The notes below the pieces were generated by a model. It was not told where the DNA came from. It searched no databases and saw nothing but the letters and a program-made list of their open reading frames with translations. Shown here piece by piece: positions 42,583 through 52,087 of a stretch of 64,000 nucleotides of DNA. Position numbers and translations under genes: made by a program. Numbering within the stretch: position 1 is the first letter of the stretch; each line of letters starts with the position of its first letter. The stretch covers positions 248,001 to 312,000 of the forward strand of contig NZ_JACA01000003.1 of NCBI RefSeq assembly GCF_000520995.1, in the 5' to 3' direction. The DNA comes from Aquimarina macrocephali JAMB N27. Its GTDB lineage: Bacteria > Bacteroidota > Bacteroidia > Flavobacteriales > Flavobacteriaceae.

Positions 42583-42656
42583 AGCCGATAGAGGGACTCG
42601 AACCCACGACCTGCTGATTACAAATCAGCTGCTCTAGCCAGCTGAGCTATATCGGC
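42583..42656 (-). tRNA. tRNA-Thr (anticodon TGT)
   Basis: The 74-base cloverleaf runs on the minus strand from GCCGATATAGCTCAGCTGG to TATCGGC plus a discriminator T. The acceptor stem GCCGATA / TATCGGC is perfect; the D arm is GCTC...GAGC; the anticodon stem GCTGA / TCAGC encloses the loop TTTGTAA. The TGT anticodon reads ACA (and related) Thr codons. The T arm contains GGTTCGAGTCC. The CCA end is not encoded. Gene 42715-42981 lies upstream on the same strand. Confidence 0.95.
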
Positions 42657-42714
42657 AAAAACGGTTGCAAATATAATTTCTACAACCGTTTTTACAAATA
42701 TTTTTTAAAGAAAA

Positions 42715-42981
42715 TTACAATGCATTTACTTTTTCAACTAAAGCCTTAGCTGTTTTTTCTAAATCCTCACGAAGAGATTTGAAATGTTTTTTAGGGTTTT
42801 CAAGTTTTCGTTCATTAGCCCTAGCCATAAATCCATCAAAAGATGTAATTGCTTCATCAATGATTGCTTCTCCAGATTTACCATCTTTACCAGGATTTTC
42901 TAATTCCCACATATAAACTTCTTCTATAATATCTCCTAAAACGTAATTTATATCTTTTTTAAGGTCTCTCTTATTTGCCAT
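42715..42981 (-). CDS. Small conserved hypothetical protein
   Basis: The 88-residue, highly charged, helical-looking protein (KKDINYVLGDIIEEVYMWEL, AIIDEAITSFDGFMARAN, KSLREDLEKTAKALVEK) has no signal peptide or known motif. The pattern is typical of a small four-helix cytoplasmic protein found in Flavobacteriia. A -7 box upstream and a tRNA gene 58 bases downstream are on the same strand, so read-through into the tRNA is possible. Function unknown. Confidence 0.7.
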   Translation of the reverse strand: MANKRDLKKDINYVLGDIIEEVYMWELENPGKDGKSGEAIIDEAITSFDGFMARANERKLENPKKHFKSLREDLEKTAKALVEKVNAL

Positions 42982-42998
42982 ATCTAATTTGTTTTGTG

Positions 42999-43006
42999 CA
43001 AAATTA
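42999..43006 (-). promoter_or_regulatory. -7 promoter box of the small conserved gene
   Basis: TAATTTTG on the minus strand fits TAnnTTTG, 17 bases before the ATG at 42981. A TTGAATTG stretch about 18 bases further upstream may supply the -33 TTG. Confidence 0.55.
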
Positions 43007-43078
43007 GTGTTTTCAATTCAATAATGAGTATGTAAAAGGCGAACTCCTTCTCAAATTTTTATTTTCAGAAAGAGTTAG

Positions 43079-43540
43079 TTACTCATTTACCATTTCTTTT
43101 ATTTTTTCTATTACTTTATCTAAATGTTCTGAAGCTTTCATACTATTAAATTTTAGTTGTATGATTCCTTTTTCATCTATCACATAGGTTTCTCTTCCTG
43201 GCAGTAATCCCAATAATTCTGATTTCACGCCAAAAAGTTTTCTTAATTCACCTTTAGGATCAGACAAGAACATAAAGGGAAGTGCATATTTACTTTTAAA
43301 TCTCGCGTGTGATTTTATACTATCGGCACTTATACCTATCACTTCTACGCCTAGGGTTACAAAATCAACATAATTATCTCTAAAGCTGCAGGCTTCTTTT
43401 GTACAACCAGGAGTAAAGTTTTTAGGGTAAAAATAAAGTATCAGATTTTTTTTTCCGATAATATCAGAACTTAAAAATTGTTCTCCTTTATCATTCGTAG
43501 CGATAAACTCAGGAACCTTATCACCTACTTGCAACCCCAT
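43079..43540 (-). CDS. bcp: Peroxiredoxin (Bcp / PrxQ type)
   Basis: The 153-residue thiol peroxidase has the peroxidatic Cys in NFTPGCTKEACSFRD, with the resolving Cys five residues later as in PrxQ enzymes. The Pro-Thr-x-x-Cys-like active site and the Arg near the end (PGRETYVID) are present. It reduces hydroperoxides in the cytoplasm. It lies at the end of a tight operon with the PTPS-family gene and idi; the spacing to the neighbour is 3 bases. Confidence 0.93.
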   Translation of the reverse strand: MGLQVGDKVPEFIATNDKGEQFLSSDIIGKKNLILYFYPKNFTPGCTKEACSFRDNYVDFVTLGVEVIGISADSIKSHARFKSKYALPFMFLSDPKGELRKLFGVKSELLGLLPGRETYVIDEKGIIQLKFNSMKASEHLDKVIEKIKEMVNE

Positions 43541-43543
43541 ATT

Positions 43544-43954
43544 CTATTCTCCTTTATAGATTACAAAATTGCGAGGGGTTTCATATAGTGTAACTTCAAT
43601 ATCGTATTGTGAAGCTATCTTTTTACGCAATCTGTTCCATATTACAAAGGCTATATTTTCTACAGTAGGATTTAAACTCTCAAACTCTTCAACCTCTTCA
43701 TTAAGATTTTTATGATCCATATAGTCTTCGACTTCGGTTTTAATGTACTCTTTTAAAATCTTAAGATCCATCAAAAACCCTGTTTCTGGGTCTGTCTCTC
43801 CTATTACTGCCACGATAAGTTCATAGTTATGGCCGTGATATTTTGGATTGCTACACTTGCCAAATATTTGAAGGTTTTTTTCATCACTCCAATCCTTTCT
43901 ATACAATCGATGTGCTGCATTAAAATGAGCTTTTCTACAGGCTTTAATCCTCAT
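43544..43954 (-). CDS. 6-pyruvoyl-tetrahydropterin synthase / QueD family protein
   Basis: The 136-residue enzyme of the T-fold superfamily has the zinc-binding His set in HFNAAHRLYRK and KYHGHNYELIV. The catalytic Cys is in FGKCSNPKYHG, and a terminal ETPRNFVIYKGE is present. QueD makes 6-carboxy-tetrahydropterin for queuosine; some relatives make pterins, and the two are not always separable by sequence. Its start overlaps the 3' end of idi by 4 bases, so translation is coupled. Confidence 0.88.
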   Translation of the reverse strand: MRIKACRKAHFNAAHRLYRKDWSDEKNLQIFGKCSNPKYHGHNYELIVAVIGETDPETGFLMDLKILKEYIKTEVEDYMDHKNLNEEVEEFESLNPTVENIAFVIWNRLRKKIASQYDIEVTLYETPRNFVIYKGE

Positions 43955-44472
43955 AAGGTTATGTGTGAATAAAATTTTTCAAAAATGATTTTAAACCATT
44001 CTGTGTATTGTTCGGGATGCTCTAATATATCGTGTTTAACAGCTTCTATAGACATCCATTTCCAATCGACTACTTCTTCAGTATTAATGACAGGATCTTC
44101 TTCATATTCTCCTAATAATACATGATCGTACTCATGTTCTGTAAGTCCATTATCAAAAGGAGCTTTATATATAAACGAGACAGAATCTTTTAATGAGGTG
44201 GTAAATCCCATTTCTTCTTGTAATCTTCGTATTCCTGCTTCTACGTTAGTTTCTCCTTCTCTTTGGTGACTACAACATGTATTAGTCCATAAACCAGGTG
44301 AATGATATTTATGGTGCGCCCTTTGCTGAAGCATTAATTCGTTTTTACCATTAATAATAAATACCGAAAAGGCTCTATGTAATACAGCTTTTTGATGTGC
44401 TTCTAGTTTAGGCATCAACCCGATTTGCTCATCATTTTCATTAACCAGGATAACTTTTTCTTCTTCTTTCAT
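43951..44472 (-). CDS. idi: Isopentenyl-diphosphate delta-isomerase (type 1, Nudix)
   Basis: The protein of about 173 residues interconverts isopentenyl and dimethylallyl diphosphate. The metal/catalytic Cys lies in WTNTCCSHQREGE, and the Nudix-like stretch with Glu residues follows (GIRRLQEEMGF). The helical cap and the Tyr/Trp-rich end (WMSIEAVKHDIL, PEQYTEWFKIIF) fit type 1 IDI. The frame is open to 44517, but ATG 44472 is preferred because homologues begin with the KVILVNENDEQIGLM segment. It is first in the idi-PTPS-bcp operon. Confidence 0.92.
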   Translation of the reverse strand: MKEEEKVILVNENDEQIGLMPKLEAHQKAVLHRAFSVFIINGKNELMLQQRAHHKYHSPGLWTNTCCSHQREGETNVEAGIRRLQEEMGFTTSLKDSVSFIYKAPFDNGLTEHEYDHVLLGEYEEDPVINTEEVVDWKWMSIEAVKHDILEHPEQYTEWFKIIFEKFYSHITL

Positions 44473-44687
44473 TGCTTTTAGTTGCTCCAAAATTACAAAA
44501 TCATAAGAGTAATTCATAATCCATCCAGTTTATAGATGTTAATTTAGCTGTATCTGTTCTTAGTGAAAACTTTACTATAAAATTTTTAAATAGTAAAGCA
44601 AAAAATCTGCCATATCTCAGAATTGGCTTTAATATTTATTTTAAACTTATTATCCTGTAGTTTTTCAAAAACAGAATTTCTTCAATA

Positions 44688-44718
44688 AAAAACGCCTCAA
44701 CAGTATGAGGCGTTTTTT
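44688..44718 (-). terminator. Terminator of the OmpA gene operon
   Basis: The stem AACGCCTCA / TGAGGCGTT has a T run on both sides. It lies 31 bases past the stop of the OmpA gene at 44749 on the minus strand. Confidence 0.8.
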
Positions 44719-44748
44719 ATATATGTATAGAATTTATCGCTATAAAAA

Positions 44749-46710
44749 TTATTTAATGATGATAAATTCGCTTCGTCTATTTAATTGGTGTTTATCTTTT
44801 TTACAATTCGATTCATTACCACAGTCATTAACCAATTGTGTTTCTCCATATCCTTTTCCTGTTAATCGATCTGCAGATATGCCATTATTGATCATATAAT
44901 TTACTGTAGCTTCAGCTCTTTTTTCAGATAAATACAAGTTATACTGATCTTCTCCATGACTATCAGTATGTGATCTAATTTCTAGTTTCATATCAGCATA
45001 TTGATTCATCACTTCAATCACTTTTGCTAGTTCTACTTTTGCATCAGAACGTATTGTATATCCATTAAAATCAAAGTAAATTGGCTTAAGCGATAATATC
45101 TTTGTTAAGTCGTCTCCTACATCTGCAGATTTAATTTTCTTTTCTAATGCAAGTGGAGTATCTATCGTTTGAGATTTATCGGATGTATTCACGAGCTTCT
45201 CCAGAGTGCTATACTCTTCTTTCTCTGCTCTTACAAAGTAACTGGTTTCACATTCTACTAATTGTGAATAGGTAGCCTCATCACCCATAACAAAACTTTG
45301 TATTAGGTTATTATTGCTATCATATATAGATACTTTGGTTCCTGGCAGTAATTCGTTAGTATCCTTATCAGTAACCAATCCTGCAATTGTAGTTTCACAG
45401 AAATCTTTTAAATCTTCTAGCTCTACGAAGCTATAAATATCATCACTTCCTTTTCCTCCTTCACGATTAGATGAAAAGTATCCTTTCTTGGTGTTTTCAT
45501 CAATTATAAACGCAAAATCATCTTTAGGCCCATTAATTGGTCTACCAACGTTAACTACTAATTTTTCTTTGTCTGTTTGCGGATTAATCTTTGTTACGTA
45601 TACATCTAATCCTCCTAAACCTACATGTCCATTAGACGAAAAATATAATTCGTTGTCTGCTCCTATAAATGGGAATGTTTCTTTTCCTTCTGTATTAATT
45701 CTATCTCCTAAATTTTTTGGCTCTCCAAAACTACCATCTCCATTAATAGCTACTTCATACAAATCAGAAAGTCCTTTTCCCCCAGGCATATCTGATGAAA
45801 AATATAGTGTTTTTTCATCACTACTCAATGTAGGATGTGCTACAGAATATTCATCACTATTAAATGGTAAATTTTGCGGTGTTGTCCATCCCCCTTCAGG
45901 ATTTTTATAGGAACGATATATTTTCAACTTATTTGTTCCTCTTTGATCACGACCTAGTTTTCCTTCTTCAAAATTATTTCTTGTAAAGTAGATAGTTCGT
46001 GTATCTTTTGTAAAAACAGGTGTTGACTCGTGAAATTTGGAATTTATTTTTCGATCAAACCTTCTTATTTTCGAAAAGTTATTATTTACAGAATCATATT
46101 TTGCTTCAAAAAGATTTAGGAAAGCCTCTCCATTCCATTGATGAATAGCCTTTTTAAATGTTAGTGTATCTCTAGAAGAGCTAAACACTATACTTTTTCC
46201 ATAAAAAGCGGTTCCAAACTCAACAAAAGAAGAATTCACTGATGCATTTTCTATCTCAAATCTACCTGATTGAAAATCGATACGTTTTAGATAATCAGAT
46301 CCGTCTAAAAATAACTTTGCACGTTGGTCATTTCCATTAGCTGCTGCAAATTTTTGCATGTACGTATCAGAATCCTGATACCTTTCTACTGTTTTTAGAG
46401 TCTGCGCATATCTAAAGTAGTACTCGGGCTCAACTTGATCAGGATAAGAATTCATTAATTCTTCATACCATTTTAGTGCCTCTTCAAACTGGCTATTAAA
46501 ATAATAACTATCTCCCAGATTCATAAAAAGATCCGCACTTTTATATCCTTTTCTAGCTACTTTAAGATACGTTTCCTGTGCATCAATGTATTGATACTTA
46601 TCGTATTGCTCTTTGGCTTTTTTGAGTTTTTTTTCTTGAGATAAAAGAGTATTGTTCCCGAAAAACAACAACATAAAAATCAATAATGATTTAAGTAAAT
46701 ATTTCCCCAT
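44749..46710 (-). CDS. OmpA-family protein with TPR and PD40 repeats
   Basis: The 653-residue exported protein has a signal peptide (LLKSLLIFMLLFFGNNTLLS) and an N-terminal TPR-like helical region (about 30-140). A WD40/PD40 beta-propeller follows (YFSSDMPGGKGLSDLYEV, FSSNGHVGLGGLDVYV, FSSNREGGKGSDDIYSF) and then a CarboxypepD-like domain. The C-terminal OmpA domain binds peptidoglycan (YFDFNGYTIRSDAKVELAK, SHTDSHGEDQYNLYLSEKRA, QLNRRSEFIIIK). The architecture is that of PorE-like and gliding-operon proteins that link the outer membrane to the wall. It lies 29 bases after the PorP/SprF gene in the same operon. Confidence 0.92.
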   Translation of the reverse strand: MGKYLLKSLLIFMLLFFGNNTLLSQEKKLKKAKEQYDKYQYIDAQETYLKVARKGYKSADLFMNLGDSYYFNSQFEEALKWYEELMNSYPDQVEPEYYFRYAQTLKTVERYQDSDTYMQKFAAANGNDQRAKLFLDGSDYLKRIDFQSGRFEIENASVNSSFVEFGTAFYGKSIVFSSSRDTLTFKKAIHQWNGEAFLNLFEAKYDSVNNNFSKIRRFDRKINSKFHESTPVFTKDTRTIYFTRNNFEEGKLGRDQRGTNKLKIYRSYKNPEGGWTTPQNLPFNSDEYSVAHPTLSSDEKTLYFSSDMPGGKGLSDLYEVAINGDGSFGEPKNLGDRINTEGKETFPFIGADNELYFSSNGHVGLGGLDVYVTKINPQTDKEKLVVNVGRPINGPKDDFAFIIDENTKKGYFSSNREGGKGSDDIYSFVELEDLKDFCETTIAGLVTDKDTNELLPGTKVSIYDSNNNLIQSFVMGDEATYSQLVECETSYFVRAEKEEYSTLEKLVNTSDKSQTIDTPLALEKKIKSADVGDDLTKILSLKPIYFDFNGYTIRSDAKVELAKVIEVMNQYADMKLEIRSHTDSHGEDQYNLYLSEKRAEATVNYMINNGISADRLTGKGYGETQLVNDCGNESNCKKDKHQLNRRSEFIIIK

Positions 46711-46739
46711 TTTTTTACTATTACTTTTTAAATACTTAA

Positions 46740-47696
46740 TTAAAAGAAACGCGGTGTCAGCATTCTATTATATTTTTTGAAAAGTTCGAATCGTAGCATT
46801 ACCTCATAACTTCCATCATTAAATTGTGACTGTCCTAACTCCGTTGTTTCTCGATCATAGGCAAATCCAATCATCATTGAGTCTGATATCTGAAAACCTA
46901 CCATACCACTTAGTGCTGCACTCCAACGATATGCTGCTCCTAAGGTTAAACGGTCATACAACAAAAAGTTTGCAGATACGTCTACTTGCAATGGCGCTCC
47001 AAATACTAGTTTGCTTAAAACGGCAGGTTTAAATTTTATATCATCACTCAAATCAAAAACATGACCAGCTATCAAATAATAGTTGATTCGTTCTTCTGCC
47101 AAAAAACTCACTGCCGTACTATTGACATCTGTAGTACTTTCATCAAAATGATCTGTTTCTAATAGATTAGGAGCACTTAGTCCCACATAAAAACGATCTG
47201 TATGATAATAGACTCCAACTCCTACATTAGGGCTAAATTTATTATCAATATTGTTTTCGAATAAAGCATCATTACTATTAAACCGGTTTAATTTTTGAAA
47301 ATCTACATTTAACAAATGACCGCCCGCTTTTAATCCAAAACTTAGTTTTCCTTGTTCTGAAGTAGGAATAGAATAGGAAAAATCAATATCAAAATATGTC
47401 TCATCGGTAGGGCCAATCTCATCATTAACAATAGATACACCTAAACCAAGGCGTTCATTACCTCCTATAGGAGTATTAAGAGTAAGTGTTTGAGTACGTG
47501 GCGCACCATCTAAGCCAACCCATTGACTACGGTGAAGTCCCATAATACTTAATACTCCACGACTACCGGCATAGGCAGGATTAACACTAATCGTATTGTA
47601 CATGTATTGGGTATATTGAGCTTCTTGTTGTGCGCAAATAGAAGTTGTAGCAAAACCTAAAACTACAAGCATAAACATTATTGACGATGTATTCAT
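46740..47696 (-). CDS. PorP/SprF family type IX secretion membrane protein
   Basis: The 318-residue outer-membrane barrel has a signal peptide (IMFMLVVLGFATTSICAQ) and the family pattern QEAQYTQYMYNTISVNPAYAGSRG near the N-terminus. Repeated strands such as YFDIDFSYSIPTSEQG, VGVYYHTDRFYVGLSAPNL and MMIGFAYDRETTELG follow. In Bacteroidota these genes usually lie next to the T9SS type-B substrate they help export or anchor. Here the upstream neighbour is such a substrate (carrying an internal stop) and the downstream one is an OmpA protein, the usual three-gene set. Confidence 0.93.
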   Translation of the reverse strand: MNTSSIMFMLVVLGFATTSICAQQEAQYTQYMYNTISVNPAYAGSRGVLSIMGLHRSQWVGLDGAPRTQTLTLNTPIGGNERLGLGVSIVNDEIGPTDETYFDIDFSYSIPTSEQGKLSFGLKAGGHLLNVDFQKLNRFNSNDALFENNIDNKFSPNVGVGVYYHTDRFYVGLSAPNLLETDHFDESTTDVNSTAVSFLAEERINYYLIAGHVFDLSDDIKFKPAVLSKLVFGAPLQVDVSANFLLYDRLTLGAAYRWSAALSGMVGFQISDSMMIGFAYDRETTELGQSQFNDGSYEVMLRFELFKKYNRMLTPRFF

Positions 47697-47748
47697 AAGT
47701 ATTTAATTCGATTTAGGGAATAACAAATATATGATATTCCAGATACAT

Positions 47749-49656
47749 TTATCTATTTATATACAAGTAACCAGCTTTGGACATGTTGATTCCACTAGCG
47801 TTTTCATATTCTAAAACATAAAAATAAGTCCCTACTGGCAGTTCTTTATTACGGCCTATTGTAGCTCTTCCTTCGCTAATCCCTTCAAAGAATCTAGTTC
47901 CGGATTGTTCATATCGATCCTGTTCAAATATCTTAACTCCCCAACGATTGAATATCTGTAATGTATTATTAGGAAAATTATCTAATCCTACTATTCTAAA
48001 CTGATCATTAATACCATCTCCATTAGGAGAGATCCCAGTATATACAATAATTTGATCATCAACATCCGCAATTACAATAAATCCATTATTTTCTTCTATT
48101 GTTATTCCGGTTCCTATTACAGTTACTGTTGTTGGGTCGGTTCCTTCTGTTTGTAAACTCCCTAACGGAAGTGTTGTATTGTCGATATCTACTATAGTTG
48201 CTCCTACGGGAACATTCGCAATATAATCTCCGTTTAGGTCTGTAGTTACGATTTGCTCTACCCCATTAACATCGATAATATTAACATCTACTCCTTCTAA
48301 GTCTGGCTCACCAATATCCTGTGTGCTATTATCATTTAAGTCACTATACAAATGACCTGTTATAGTACCATTTGGAGCAGGAACTACTGTTATTGTAATC
48401 ACTGCATCATCACAAGCTAGTGGGATCGCTATACTACATAGGGTATAGATAATGGTATAGTCACCCGGTGGAGTATTTGGTAAAACTGTAACTTCTCCTG
48501 TAGTTGGGTTTAGGCTAACACCATCTCCTGGATTGGGATCTGCGACTGTTGTTATCGTAACATCCACACCTAGTGTAACCCCATTTCCATCTAAAATATC
48601 ATTGTCATTAACAACATTGATAGAATTACCTCCTGTATCACCATCTATAGTCACCGTATCATCATTTGCTATCAAGCATGATAAAGGTATATTAACGGAT
48701 AGCATTCGTTTACAACCATTAACCGCTGTTGCTGTAACATCAATGTTTACTCCTGGGGTTATCCCTTCAATACTCCATACATTACCAGAAATATTGTTTA
48801 CGGTCCCCGAAGTACTGGTCACTGTACCTGAGCTTACAGTTACCTCCAGGGAATATGTTGTTGAATCGGCTGAGCAAGTTGGAGCACTTGTCACGCTAAT
48901 AGTTGGCGCAGCATTAACTGTAAGTATTCTTTCTTCTGAAGTTTTAGAATCACATGCATATGTCGAACTGGAGACAATTACTCGATATCGATTTCCATCA
49001 TCAGATGCTGAAGCATTTGTAATTGTTAATGTATTGGTAGTTGTAGTGCTATGAATACCACTATTTGTTAAATCATCCCAGGAACTACCATTAAATAATT
49101 GCCATTGATATGTATCTGCATTAGAAGTTAATATGGTAAACGTAGTATCTGTTCCTTCACATATTGTAGAATTAGATGGCTGCGTAGTAATGGTCGGAGC
49201 AACTCCAACTGCAGTAAATATTAAAGGAATATTTACACCTCCAACAGACGCGGTGAAAGTAACATTATAATCAATATCATCTACCTTAAAATCATTGATC
49301 GTAACAGGCGTAGAAAAATCTATAGTAAGGCTTGCTTGATCTCCTACAGCTACATCTCTTATAGCCATTTTATATCGCTTATTGTCGATTTCTGTTCCAC
49401 TAGTACTTAAAACATTATCAGGATCTTATAATGCTAATGTTGCAGGAGCCGAACACACCGAAATCGTATAAGTAGAGCTTAGAACTGTGGTTTCATCCCA
49501 TGGATTAGGAGTCAAAAGACTCCAATCAAAAGTTTGAAAATTACCAAGACATTGTGCTTTAACACCTGTGAATGAAGTACTAAAAAAAAGAAATAATACA
49601 AATACTTTAATTCTGAATGTTGATCCAGAATTTCCCCAAAAAGTAATTTTTTTCAT
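47749..49656 (-). pseudogene. T9SS type-B surface protein interrupted by an in-frame TAA
   Basis: A frame begins with a signal peptide at 49656 (RIKVFVLFLFFSTSFTGVKAQ), reads 76 codons, then meets TAA at 49426-49428. It stays open in the same frame to the stop at 47749. Codons after the TAA read DPDNVLSTSGTEIDNKRYK before ATG 49368, so the break is one nonsense codon, not a frameshift. The remainder has Ig-like (TFTILTSNADTYQWQLF), Ig/cadherin-like, SdrD B-like (LYSDLNDNSTQDIGEPDLEG) domains and a C-terminal type-B sorting domain (YTGISPNGDGINDQFRI, FNRWGVKIFEQ). It may be an assembly error, a real mutation or a phase-variable state. Confidence 0.8.
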
Positions 49657-50238
49657 ATGACGAACATTTATAATATCATTAGCAAAAACTCTACGAAATA
49701 AATTTTTACAAATTATTTATAAAACATAATTAATATCACACAATAAAACCGTAATAAAAATATGGTTTTACTATAATACGATTACAAAACTAAGAAAATA
49801 AATTTCTTAACTATTTAATAAAATTTATTTTCCAATTTTCTCGATGCAAATCACTTTTAACCGGTGAAATACACATGCTCGCCAAAGTTTATATATATAT
49901 TTAAAAAAGGAATCCCCTCCTTGTTGTTTAATTCTAATTACGCTTAATATCTCTAATTCTATAAAGCCAAAATCTTCATTTTTCAAGCAAAACATAAGAA
50001 GTTTTACGTATATTCCATTAATCAATTCTCCCCAATAACATCTTAATAATTACGAAACTAGATATAAATCTAATCGTTTTAACATTTAACTTTATATCAA
50101 ATTTTAAAATAATCGATAAAAAATTATTTTCATCGATTAAATACATACAGACAAATCTTCAAATCTATTTTTTCGTACCAGACATTTCAATGTTCCTACA
50201 CTATGAAATCGTAAGAGCTTTATTGTCTATTTTAATAT
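49657..50238. other. AT-rich intergenic region
   Basis: About 580 very AT-rich bases contain no convincing gene; a 66-codon minus-strand frame (49825-50025) has no recognisable content. It should hold the minus-strand promoter of the T9SS surface-protein operon and part of the plus-strand promoter of prfC. It also contains an inverted repeat AATCGAT / ATCGATT at about 50112-50139. Confidence 0.5.
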
Positions 50239-50246
50239 TATATTTG
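50239..50246 (+). promoter_or_regulatory. -7 promoter box of the prfC transcript
   Basis: TATATTTG is an exact match to TAnnTTTG. It predicts transcription from about 50252, giving a leader of about 145 bases that contains the small ORF at 50309. Confidence 0.55.
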
Positions 50247-50308
50247 CATCCTCATTTAGATATAAGGGCAGATAATAAACATATCATCAAACTTATAGGA
50301 ATCATAAA

Positions 50309-50383
50309 ATGAATAGGCGGCTAAAAGCTTATTTTGATAAGAAATTTGGTGCTATTGAGAGTGTATCTAAATATTTAGAATAA
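50309..50383 (+). CDS. 24-residue upstream ORF in the prfC leader
   Basis: This short frame begins at ATG 50309, has an AGGA 9-10 bases upstream, encodes 24 residues (NRRLKAYFDKKFGAIESVSK is the main part) and ends with tandem TAA TAA 13 bases before the prfC start. The next gene encodes release factor 3, so translation termination on this leader could influence prfC expression. It could instead be the start of an unrelated or degraded gene. Confidence 0.4.
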   Translation: MNRRLKAYFDKKFGAIESVSKYLE

Positions 50384-50396
50384 TAAACAAAATAAA

Positions 50397-51983
50397 ATGA
50401 AATTTATAGACGAAATTGGGAGAAGAAGAACCTTTGGGATCATCTCTCACCCTGATGCAGGTAAGACTACATTGACCGAAAAATTATTACTTTTTGGAGG
50501 TGCTATTCAAGAAGCAGGGGCCGTAAAATCAAATAAAGTTAAAAAAGGAGCTACCAGTGATTTTATGGAAATCGAACGTCAAAGAGGTATATCTGTTGCT
50601 ACCTCGGTATTAGCTTTTGAGTACAAAGGCATTAAGATTAATATTCTGGATACTCCCGGGCATAAAGATTTTGCCGAGGATACCTTTAGAACATTAACCG
50701 CTGTGGATAGTGTAATTGTTGTGATTGATGTTGCAAAAGGTGTTGAGGAACAAACCGAAAAGTTAGTTTCTGTTTGTAGAATGAGAAATATTCCTATGAT
50801 TGTTTTTATTAACAAACTGGATCGTGAAGGAAAAGATGCCTTTGAACTTCTGGATGAAATAGAACAAAAATTAGGCCTTACCGTTACTCCATTAAGTTTT
50901 CCTATTGGAATGGGATATGATTTTAAAGGAATTTATAATATTTGGGAGAAAAATATTAATCTTTTTAGTGGAGATAGTAGAAAAAACATTGAAGAGACTA
51001 TTGAAATATCTGATTTATCTTCTCAGGGTCTTAATGACATAATCGGGGATACTGCTGCAGACACATTACGTGAAGAATTAGAATTGGTAGAAGGTATATA
51101 CCCAAAATTTGAAAAAGAACAGTATCAAAATGGTGATTTACAACCTGTATTTTTCGGATCGGCATTAAATAATTTTGGTGTTAGAGAATTATTAGATTGT
51201 TTTGTTACCATTGCTCCCCCACCAAGACCTAAGGAAAGTGATGTACGATTAGTGCATCCTGAAGAAAAAGATTTTACAGGGTTTGTGTTTAAAATCCATG
51301 CGAATATGGATCCAAAACACAGAGATAGACTGGCATTTATAAAAATTGTATCAGGAACCTTCGAAAGAAACGTTCCGTATCTTCATACAAGGCATAATAA
51401 AAAGCTTAAGTTTTCTAGTCCTAATGCTTTTTTTGCCGAAAAAAAGGAGATTGTAGATATATCATATCCAGGTGACATTGTTGGATTACACGATACCGGA
51501 AATTTTAAAATTGGGGATACTCTCACCAAAGGAGAAATTTTGCATTATAAAGGAGTCCCTAGTTTTTCTCCAGAACATTTTAGGTATATCAACAATGCAG
51601 ATCCTATGAAGTCTAAACAACTGGCAAAGGGGATTGATCAATTAATGGACGAAGGAGTTGCTCAGCTTTTTACTTTAGAATTGAATGGAAGAAAAATTAT
51701 AGGAACAGTTGGTGCTTTACAATATGAAGTAATTCAATATAGGTTAGAGCATGAATATGGTGCAAAATGTACTTATGAGAATCTTAATGTTCATAAGGCT
51801 TGTTGGGTAGAAGCTAAAGATCAGGACAATGATGAGTTTAAAGATTTTAAACGTGTAAAAAGTAAATTTCTGGCAAAAGATAAACACGATCAATTGGTAT
51901 TTTTGGCTGATTCTTCTTTTAGCCTACAAATGACACAACAAAAATATCCGTCGATCGAGTTTCATTTTACCTCAGAGTTTTAA
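50397..51983 (+). CDS. prfC: Peptide chain release factor 3
   Basis: This 528-residue translational GTPase recycles RF1 and RF2 from the ribosome. The G-domain motifs are clear: G1 SHPDAGKTTLTEK, G2 region ERQRGISVATSV, G3 DTPGHKDFAEDT and G4 NKLDREGK. The RF3-specific length and C-terminal segment fit the family (FTLELNGRKIIGTVGALQYE, LADSSFSLQMTQQKYP). It is preceded by a small ORF ending with two stop codons and by a consensus -7 box. Confidence 0.96.
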   Translation: MKFIDEIGRRRTFGIISHPDAGKTTLTEKLLLFGGAIQEAGAVKSNKVKKGATSDFMEIERQRGISVATSVLAFEYKGIKINILDTPGHKDFAEDTFRTLTAVDSVIVVIDVAKGVEEQTEKLVSVCRMRNIPMIVFINKLDREGKDAFELLDEIEQKLGLTVTPLSFPIGMGYDFKGIYNIWEKNINLFSGDSRKNIEETIEISDLSSQGLNDIIGDTAADTLREELELVEGIYPKFEKEQYQNGDLQPVFFGSALNNFGVRELLDCFVTIAPPPRPKESDVRLVHPEEKDFTGFVFKIHANMDPKHRDRLAFIKIVSGTFERNVPYLHTRHNKKLKFSSPNAFFAEKKEIVDISYPGDIVGLHDTGNFKIGDTLTKGEILHYKGVPSFSPEHFRYINNADPMKSKQLAKGIDQLMDEGVAQLFTLELNGRKIIGTVGALQYEVIQYRLEHEYGAKCTYENLNVHKACWVEAKDQDNDEFKDFKRVKSKFLAKDKHDQLVFLADSSFSLQMTQQKYPSIEFHFTSEF

Positions 51984-52087
51984 TCGTCTCTATAGACTGT
52001 ATCCGAAATTTTGTAACTTTTTTATGACTCTTCCTGGTATACTATATCTAAAATTAAGGCAATAATATACTGAACTCGGAGGATTGG

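Noticed and set aside
40236..42656. A complete lanthipeptide biosynthetic cluster
   Set aside because: Both strands were read for LanB, LanC, LanM, radical SAM, YcaO, C39 peptidase and exporter motifs; none is present in the window.
49426..49428. Idea that the TAA in the T9SS gene is recoded as an amino acid
   Set aside because: TAA is not a known selenocysteine or pyrrolysine codon and all other genes here use TAA as stop.
49825..50025. 66-codon minus-strand frame upstream of the T9SS surface protein
   Set aside because: No recognisable content, in very AT-rich DNA expected to hold the promoter.
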